A stretch of 64,000 nt of DNA from Siphonodentalium dalli. Lineage: Eukaryota > Mollusca > Scaphopoda > Gadilida > Siphonodentaliidae. The DNA lies in contig CP136068.1 of assembly GCA_032622095.1 (NCBI GenBank), forward strand, positions 132,129,989 through 132,193,988, given 5' to 3'. The notes below the pieces were generated by a model. It was not told where the DNA came from, made no database searches, and saw only the letters and a program-made list of their open reading frames with translations. Positions within the stretch are counted from its first letter, which is position 1; every line of letters begins with the position of its first letter. The translations under genes were made by a program, and so were the position numbers. Shown one piece after another: positions 56,836-64,000 of the stretch.

Positions 56836-57150
56836 ACTTTGATCCCGGAAATGGGCGGGTCCAATTTCACGAGTGACCATGTCCTTGACCATGACCTCGC
56901 TCATATACATGTAAGTACATAGAATTTCTGTCTCTGTGTGTTATAGACTTGAAAACTGCACGACTGATCGGACTAAAATTCGGTATTAATGTACCAAAAG
57001 CCTACTTTGATCCCGGGAACTATATGGGTGGGTCCAATTTCATATGCGACTGTGTCCTTGACTGCGACCTCGATATATACTCATACATTCTACATGTATA
57101 CCGGTTGGCAACGTTGTTCCCTAAAGAGCCCGGATGAAGTCAGGCACATC
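56835..57150 (-). repeat. GAGGTCAAGG element, inverted copy
   Basis: On the minus strand it reads like 41049-41935: GATGTGCCTGACTTCATCCG near 57150, then units with GGACCCACCCATATAGTTCC and GGTCATGGTCAAGGACATGG. Confidence 0.75.
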
Positions 57151-57174
57151 AGCTAAGTGTACCGGTACAGACTT

Positions 57175-57783
57175 TCATTTTTGAGGCGCGCGATCGCTCT
57201 TGCGCACCATCGCACGGCTAAAACTGAAAACCAGCGAGCGATCGATTGCGCACCTAGGCCAAATACAGAGAGCGAACGCTATTATCAGTGTCTACCCAGA
57301 CGAGGTCACACGGTGTGACGTGTTAAATGCACTATCTGTCTCAGACTGAATGATTCGAAGCTAAAAATACATTTCTATGTACCGGTATGGCTTATGACGT
57401 CACATAAATTCCTCGAAAATCAAATCGAGACCACGTGGCCGGGAGATGTTGATATTTATTCTGTCAGCTTGGAATCTGAGTATTAAATTGATTCCTTATT
57501 AATTATTATGAATTACATTTAATATAGGAGCATGTAGAATATAAAACATAGTGTGTAACATTCACTTGTGCTTATGGATAGTGGATTAAGCAGTGTTAAA
57601 CCATCAAAGAGATTCACTGGACATCGATCGTGAGTAAACAAATTCAATTTACGTGGCATTTATGAATGTATTTCCGCTGTTTATTTTATCTTGATAGAAA
57701 CCGCGCGCCTGGCCAAAACCCAGCGAGCGGTACTCTGCGCGCCTACATTGTCTAAAAATGAAAGTCTGCCGGTATACATGTAT
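57175..57783. mobile_element. Foldback element with GCGCGC subterminal blocks
   Basis: ACCGGTACAGACTTTCATTT and TTGAGGCGCGCGATCGC at the left are inverted at the right (GCGCGCCTACATTG, AAAAATGAAAGTCTGCCGGT). CCAGCGAGCG occurs in both arms. Confidence 0.6.
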
Positions 57784-58151
57784 GTGTACATGTACATATG
57801 TACATGTAATAAGTAATAATTTAGAAATAACAGTTACCAAATTATGAAAGTTTCCTCAATAATATCCTAATAGTATACATGTAGAATAATGATCATATTA
57901 AGAATGCGTTATTTTCCGCAAAACACTTTGTGTGAGCGGAGCGTTTGTATATATACAGCATGTAAATAGTGAGCGATAAGCAAAACACCGTGGTGATTCA
58001 TTGTGACCCATTCAACACCAAAATCGGAGATTTAGCGTATTAAATGGCTATACCGGTAATGCGGTATGTTGTAAATAAGTTCATGATTCCACTGAATTGT
58101 AGGGGCTATGAATCATTGCTGCCTAATCGTAGCGAAAATTTGATATACATG

Positions 58152-58300
58152 TAACCCTTTCTTTACTAAATGGATTCTCCCACCAAGTAAAAAAGAATTT
58201 ATTTGAATGATCTATTATTCATTCAGAGGGGTGTTCAGGAAATGCAAGCAGATGACAACAGACTAACAGATAATACATTCTTTGTCAAGGGCTACAAGTC
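58152..58300 (-). mobile_element. Family F MITE, truncated copy 4
   Basis: TAACCCTTTCTTTACTAAAT at the end, then an inverted match to the middle of copy 1 (GAATGATCTATTATTCATTC, GCAAGCAGATGACAACAGAC). Confidence 0.55.
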
Positions 58301-58600
58301 GAATCTTTGGTCCAATCATCATGAGATTTGTAATGGATGTTAACAATTACATGTAGATGGGAAAAGGTTCATTTTGAATTCAACCAAGAAACCTGGTCGC
58401 CAGCAGCCATCTTGTATTTTACTCTTTACACGACTAAATCCTTTGACACGGGCTACAGGTCATATCTTTTGTCGGATCATGATGAAATTTGTGAAGGATG
58501 TTAACAATGACATGTAAATAGGAAGGAGTCTTTTTTGTGTCATTTGGCAAAAAAACGATGGCTGTCGCGGCCATCTTGGATTATAATCTTTGCATAACTA
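58300..58600 (+). repeat. Tandem 'CCATCTTGGATT' repeat
   Basis: Two copies of GATGTTAACAATGACATGTA, AATAGGAAGGAGTC and GCGGCCATCTTGGATTAT type; a third relative lies at about 2985-3080. Confidence 0.65.
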
Positions 58601-58814
58601 GGCCTTTCAACTTTCCACATTCCTAATCGCTCCATTAACTGTAACACATGAAATTATTCCCTTTCCTCATTGAGCTACAGTGTCATTGACACTTTCATAA
58701 TTACATTTCAGTCAATTCACATTTTCAGCTGCATATACATGTATACCGGTATGTGAACCAATTTCATCATTACAGAAATTGCAAATTCATCGTTGATTCC
58801 ATCATCTCAACATT

Positions 58815-59215
58815 TCATTAAAGTGAGACTTTATGTTCACACATCGATTCATTCAGGCAACATTTTTTTTCCATTTCTACACTGGTCATTGCATTGATCG
58901 TCTTCAATGGGGATAATCAATAATTATATATGTATATCATTGTTAACTATTAAAGTGACATTTCTCTTCCTCCCAATCGATATTGCATTAAAATGACGCT
59001 TCATATTCATTACACTTCATTCAATAATTTCTGTTTCTACATCACTTATTGCATTGATTGCCTTCAGGTAAGGTAAGCTATGTCCGACTCAAATATTAAA
59101 GTGACGCATCATATTCACTACACTTTATTCAATAATTTCTTTTTCTACATAGTTTACACGTATTGCATTGATTGCCTGCAGCTAATGTAATCTATGTCCG
59201 ACTCAAATAATACAA
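58815..59215 (+). repeat. Tandem repeat, about 130 bp, three copies
   Basis: Landmarks ATTAAAGTGACGCATCATAT, TCAATAATTTCTTTTTCTAC, TTGCATTGATTGCCTTCAGG and CTATGTCCGACTCAAAT, with the first copy most divergent. Confidence 0.8.
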
Positions 59216-59247
59216 ATATTAGAGGCATTCCATTTCCATCCATATAC

Positions 59248-59782
59248 ATACAGGGTACTACATGTGCTACACCACTCGGAGAAATGTCTGTGTCATCACA
59301 CTAAAATACCATGTTAGAACTTGAATTGATATATTCGTAATCGTATATAGTCACCAATAGCCGGGTTACTACCGTAGTACCTGACATTGCCTATCTAGTG
59401 AACTATTCAAACCCAACAGGCCTGGTTGATTTCACTGTGGGATGATGGTTCACTTCCATCCTCAAGCTACTTTTCTTTTCTGACGTGCAGGGGTAGATAT
59501 GCTTGAGGCCCCACCACAGTTAAATTCGCACCAGGTTCTCAGCTATTATTATCTTATGTTCGAACTTTACTCATATGTTTGGACTGATCATAACCATGAT
59601 TTCAATGCTGGGTTTGAATAGTTCACTAGATGGGCAATGTCCGTTACTACGGTAGTAACCCGGCTATTGGTGACTATATATACGATTACGAATATATTAA
59701 TCCAAGTTCTAGCATGGTATTTGTGTGACGACACAGACATTTCTCCGAGTGGTGTAACACATGCAGTACCCTGTATGGTACA
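59248..59782. repeat. Large palindrome, about 165-bp arms
   Basis: The left arm (ACAGGGTACTACATGTG, CACTCGGAGAAATGTCTGTG, AGTCACCAATAGCCGGGTTA, GTGAACTATTCAAACCCA) is matched inverted by 59610-59782. The spacer is about 190 bp. There are few mismatches. The 136-codon frame starting in the right arm is not supported as a gene. Confidence 0.9.
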
Positions 59783-60182
59783 TCATATAATTATTGTAAC
59801 GTTGAACTTAATGATCAACTTGGTGGTTGCTCCATTACGTGTCACGTACGATCATATTACAAATAAAGCAATACTCACACATGTTCAGTTATTCACACAA
59901 GCCACATCCGCTTTGTTTATGCAGTCTCATCTAGTTATTGCAAACTACGTGTTAGGTAGCACTTCTTTACTGATCATACGTCGACAAATAACCGATATAG
60001 TACCCGGTTGTCGGTTCAAAAACCAGAACATATACGTTAATTCATAACTGGGGAATGATCAGTCATGAATCGTGTACATAGGTCCTAATATAATTGTATT
60101 GTATTTGCAAAGATATTACAATTTATTAATCCAGTTTGTATTTTCTCCTAACATATATAGCACCAGATAAGAATTGTATACT

Positions 60183-60330
60183 AAATCGTAGTAAATTGCG
60201 CACGCCGGCGCATGCCTAAATAAGGAGATGACGTAACACACCAATTAAATAACGAAAATACTACGGTTGTATTATAAATAGTAAGAAATTGCGCGCATAT
60301 GTCTAAATAAGGAGATGCCGCAACAATACG
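60183..60330 (+). repeat. Direct repeat pair, about 105 bp apart
   Basis: AGTAAATTGCGCACGCC...CTAAATAAGGAGATGACG is repeated as AGTAAGAAATTGCGCGCATA...CTAAATAAGGAGATGCCG. Confidence 0.7.
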
Positions 60331-60404
60331 AATAACGTATAGCTTATTTATCAAAACATGCATGTTACCGTCCATAATGTTTTTTTTTAATATAGGACAT
60401 TCCT

Positions 60405-60448
60405 GCAAAAAATACCGTGCAAACTTACCGGTATATGAACGCATCTTC
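60405..60448 (-). mobile_element. Terminal fragment of family D
   Basis: TGCAAAAAATACCGTGCAAA and CTTACCGGTATATGAACGC match one terminus of the 15851-16272 copy. Confidence 0.5.
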
Positions 60449-60449
60449 A

Positions 60450-61553
60450 TTTGTATCTAGAATTATATATCTTCTCTCCGCAGTGTGACTTGACATACTA
60501 ACATGACATTGATACATTTGTGCACCCATGCAGTAATTAGATCGGACAACGCGCCCATTAATATAAGGTTTTGCTGGTCAGATGTCGACTTTAAAAAGGT
60601 GAAGTATTAAGGGGGAGATCAAGTGACAAATTTTGAATGCGCATTTTTATCTGGGAACAAAAACAGCCATATTATTAAACATACATACATGTAGCATTTT
60701 AACTGGCGGCTGGGCTTTGTGAATTGTCATTTTAGTATAAATTTATTTTTGTAATTTTTTTCTGGAATCACAACACTTGACACCTACTTTTGAAAAATCA
60801 ATATACAATTCAAATCAACCTGCTAAAGGAACAAAATGCAAGCTGACTCGCCAGATAAATTGGTATTGTTTTCAACAACGCACAAAGTCTCACCCATAAA
60901 TAGTTGCCATTCTGTAACTTTTGCTGTGGAGGTTTGAATGGAAATGCCCATTCAAAATTGGTCACTTGACCTCGTCCTTAACACATTTTAATGTTTGTCA
61001 GCCTCGCAAAGTATCACGTGATCGCCTTTGATAAAGAGGTTTTTATGCGTTCGTTCTCCAAAAGTGGTGTACAATAAAGAGCATTATCAATTAAGATCTA
61101 TCATACTGTTTTTTCGACATAAAACTCACAGATGCTTTTGCATATTTTCACGATGCCAATACGATAGAAATTATTGTGATTGCAAACAGTTTTCTTCTTT
61201 CTATTGCTTAGTAATCTGAAAGTTTGTTCAGAAAAGTTTGACGAACTTGAAAATCGACGAACTTGAACTTGAAAATCGACGAACTTGAAATTTGACCGAG
61301 CATATTTAGCATTAAAACCATTGACATACAATCTCAACAGAGAAGACATAAACATGTCTCGATGACATGTTCGACGTATATGTTGGTCAGATCAAGTTAC
61401 ATTTATATAGTTTATTTGTACAGTTTTCTAGGATTTTTTGTTGTTGTTGAGAAAAGTTCACGCAAAGCTGACATTTTGATTTCCGCATTGACTGCATGTC
61501 ATGTCAAACCCATGTTCAAACGTGAAATGCAATTTTCATGCGATCATTCCGAA
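60450..61553. other. Intergenic DNA, nothing recognised apart from a short tandem
   Basis: A small tandem (GACGAACTTGAAAATC, three loose copies) lies at 61240-61300. No gene was seen. Confidence 0.4.
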
Positions 61554-61910
61554 TTAACCCTTTCACGGTGGGGCTAAGCTGGCGCAACATTAAAGACCAT
61601 GTGCCAATGCATTCTCTTATATATGTGAATCGTCCATAGGTCGCCTCGCACATATAAGAGAATGCATTGGCCAACGATTTGTTTACATTCTTTAACAATT
61701 TTTATATTTTTTAAAATATTTTCTTCTGACGTTCTTTATAATATTTCTTACATTCTTTAACAATTTGTTATCGTTGTTTCGATTTGTTCTTACATTATTT
61801 AACATTTATAAAGAATAATATAAAATTTGTTAGGCCAATGCATTCTCGTATATGCGAGGCGACCTATGGTCGACTCACATATATAAGATAATGCATTGGC
61901 ACAGGGTTTT
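61554..61910. mobile_element. Hairpin-bearing TTAA element P7
   Basis: TTAACCCTTTCACGGTGGGG at the left and hairpins at 61604-61670 and 61835-61899. The centre repeats CATTCTTTAACAATTT-like words. The right terminus after CACAGGGTTTTCGC is lost, so no closing TTAA is seen. Confidence 0.78.
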
Positions 61911-62515
61911 CGCAACAAAAAGAAATGTAAATGTAAAAAGGGGAAATAACGCCGTCAGAAATGGATGCAACGGACCCAGATTCGTATGTATTTCCTATGC
62001 GGTATTTCATTAAGATGCTGTCAAATATTATTCAGGTTATCATCTGGTCAATAATGGTTTAGAACGGACGGACATACAGACGAACGGAAACCGTCAATTT
62101 ACATGCACATATAATGTTTTTTTTCACTCTGATTCCACTAGAAATTGGCGAAAAATACTGGCAGCTAAGTTGTACAGTTCGGTTACTGTTTGTGGCTAAT
62201 AAGCTATGTTTATAATCTCTAGCCCTCATCAACGATAAGGGGTTGTTTACTCATAAAATTTTGAGTACACCTACTCGATCATAAATGTGCCACCCTATAC
62301 GTATAGACGCGTGCGAGCAAAAATAAATGTTACCACATAAATAAAGAAGAATAACGACAAAATAAAAAACAAATCCCTGTCAGATTTGGCACGAAATAAG
62401 TCAGATTCTCCCGAACCAATTCTCAGGGATTTTCAGGGAAAAGAACATGAAAACTGCTTGAAAGTATCATCATTCGTATCACAGGTGCACCACGTAAATC
62501 CACTATATCATACAC
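61911..62515. other. Intergenic DNA, nothing recognised
   Basis: No supported feature; a GACGGACATACAGACGAACG word near 62068 is of the type that ends several repeats here. Confidence 0.35.
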
Positions 62516-62516
62516 T

Positions 62517-62775
62517 AGCTGATGTGCCGACTTCGTCCGGGCTATTTAGAGATTTCTTTGTGATCGCCTCCGTCTGGACAGAATATACACGCCTATGTGA
62601 GCGTATATGAGCGAGGTCAAGATCAAGAACACGGTCGCATGTGAAACTGGACCAGCCCATACCAAATGAGGCCTACATACCAAATTCGAGTCGGATTGTT
62701 CGAGCAGTTTTCGAGTCTATAACACACATATATACAGACATGCATACATACAGACAGACATAAGTTCCACAATAT
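62517..62775 (+). repeat. GAGGTCAAGG element, short copy
   Basis: AGCTGATGTGCCGACTTCGT, one unit with GAGCGAGGTCAAGATCAAGA, and the end GTTTTCGAGTCTATAACACA followed by ATACAGACAGACATAAGTTC. Confidence 0.8.
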
Positions 62776-64000
62776 ATAACAGATAAGCAATACGACGAAA
62801 CGATCACAATCCTCATAATTGAAAACGCTCTTTATAATTTACCCCTTTTGGTCGACGGAAGCATGTAGGCTCTTCGTTTCTATAGGCTGCCAAAAAGTTA
62901 AAACGTGTTAAAGCTTCATACTTTGAAGTGGATATCTGGCCATCGAAACCTGATACTAAGAGACATGGTTCATCCGAGCTTCCAAATTCTGTCTACGTAA
63001 TTTGGAAGTAGGTATAGGATAGATTGACAAATACACGAACTATTGATATACCGGCTCCGTATGCTCTGATAAATACTTGCAATTTCACAGCCATTTTCCA
63101 GCTGTTTTCAATAGTTCGCCCATAAGTGAAACTAACGCTCTTTATTCACACCATACCAGGATTAGACTAACACGGAACGCCCTTTTATGTTCCATGCCGT
63201 TCACATGGCCGTTTGTTCCGGACCCAAACATTGTGTTCAAGGTTGTATTCAATGCGTTTTTATGGGGACATATAATGCCTGCAAAAAGATAGTTCAAAAC
63301 CGAAAAAAAAATATCTTCAAAATACGCTTTAGTTACCAGAATCGATTAATTACAACAAAATAATGCTAACCACTGTCAACTATGGTATAAAATTGACCAA
63401 AAACGTGTTATTTATTATCATCAACATGTTGTTCAACGAAATATGGCAGAATTATCACCAATTGAGTATCACGAAATTTGGCCGCATTACCTCTTGATTT
63501 TAGAGTTATCCATCTTCATCCGCAATTTTGTTCGAGATCGTTGGTTTGACGCCTCTTTTCCAGCCACACATAATTACACACCTCGAGAATTTGTTTCTTC
63601 AAAAATCGATATCTGATCACTCTGAGCTTAGATGGGTGCACGGGTTCCTAGACTCGAATCAAATTGTGTTTACCCCCCCCCCCCGAAGCCAAATAAATAG
63701 TAATTTGGGAACGTTAATTCGGATTAAGCATCTTTAATGCGCTCATGTGTCCGATTATGTTATGGTATCGAAAACGTGCAAGTGGTTGTTGTATGGTGTC
63801 CGAGCGAATCCGACACACTGTGGTAGAGATGTCTGTTGTGAAGGACAGCACGCAGACGGACATAATAACGGACAGACGGACATCGGACCGGCGCATGAAA
63901 TCCAGTATCAACAATTCTCTTCGGCCATGGGATATAGGTATAAAAAAATACAAAGAAAGACACCAGGAAACGAAAAAAAAAAGAGAGAAAAAAAAGAGAG
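62776..64000. other. Intergenic DNA with scraps of family C
   Basis: AACGCTCTTTATAATTTACC (62824) and AACGCTCTTTATTCACACC (63133) are family C-like words. A C-run lies at 63674-63683, GACGGAC words at 63855-63885, and the window ends in an A/G tract. No gene was seen. Confidence 0.4.

Noticed and set aside
59637-60047. 136-codon hydrophobic frame
   Set aside because: Its start lies inside the right arm of a large palindrome and no domain or transmembrane pattern of a known family was seen.

Overview
The window looks like gene-poor, repeat-saturated nuclear DNA of a lophotrochozoan animal, most likely a mollusc and perhaps a bivalve. The grounds are indirect: AT-rich sequence with many ACATGTA and GGGAGATAACTC motifs, LINE tails and 'wrapped' microsatellites of the kind common in mollusc assemblies, a broken BEL/Pao-type gag, and a single-exon animal GPCR. 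I could not run a search, so the species is not assigned.

The only convincing cellular gene is an intronless class A GPCR on the minus strand (16857-18347, 496 codons). It has a full seven-helix core but unusual residues at three activation switches (DHY for DRY, Tyr for the TM6 Trp, Thr for the TM6 Pro). No other host exon, tRNA or rRNA gene could be supported.

Layout. 1-7 kb: TTAA-flanked MITEs, LINE C-terminal remnants on both strands and a double-hairpin element. 7-9.4 kb: two tRNA-derived SINE-like units on the minus strand and a foldback element flanked by 46-bp direct repeats. 10-12.2 kb: a decayed LINE reverse transcriptase with a YADD box and a probable long 3' UTR. 12.4-16.8 kb: more MITEs, microsatellites and hairpins. 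16.9-18.3 kb: the GPCR. 19.3-22.05 kb: foldback DNA and the broken gag. 22.1-24.65 kb: a 2.2-kb array of a 19-bp unit sitting inside a foldback element. 24.9-25.8 kb: a LINE remnant split by a hairpin-bearing element. 26.7-28.7 kb: a 2-kb GC-richer long-inverted-repeat element. 29.5-31.2 kb: hairpin-bearing TTAA MITEs. 31.8-33.2 kb: a 154-bp satellite with a dimeric higher-order tail. 33.4-37.5 kb: degenerate tandem repeats and two MITEs sharing one TTAA. 39.1-40.8 kb: a hAT-like element with a perfect 8-bp target duplication. 40.9-44.6 kb: tandem repeats and MITEs. 44.7-50.2 kb: a direct segmental duplication in which one copy has later insertions. 52-64 kb: minisatellites, a second copy of a 34-35-kb repeat, long palindromes and further MITEs.

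The elements do not form a pathway. What links them is mobility: several apparently different outer inverted-repeat families (TTAA-type and others) carry the same roughly 67-bp hairpin (CCAATGCATTCTCTTATATA... and its inverse), usually two per element in opposite order. That shared cargo hairpin is the best candidate here for something undescribed.
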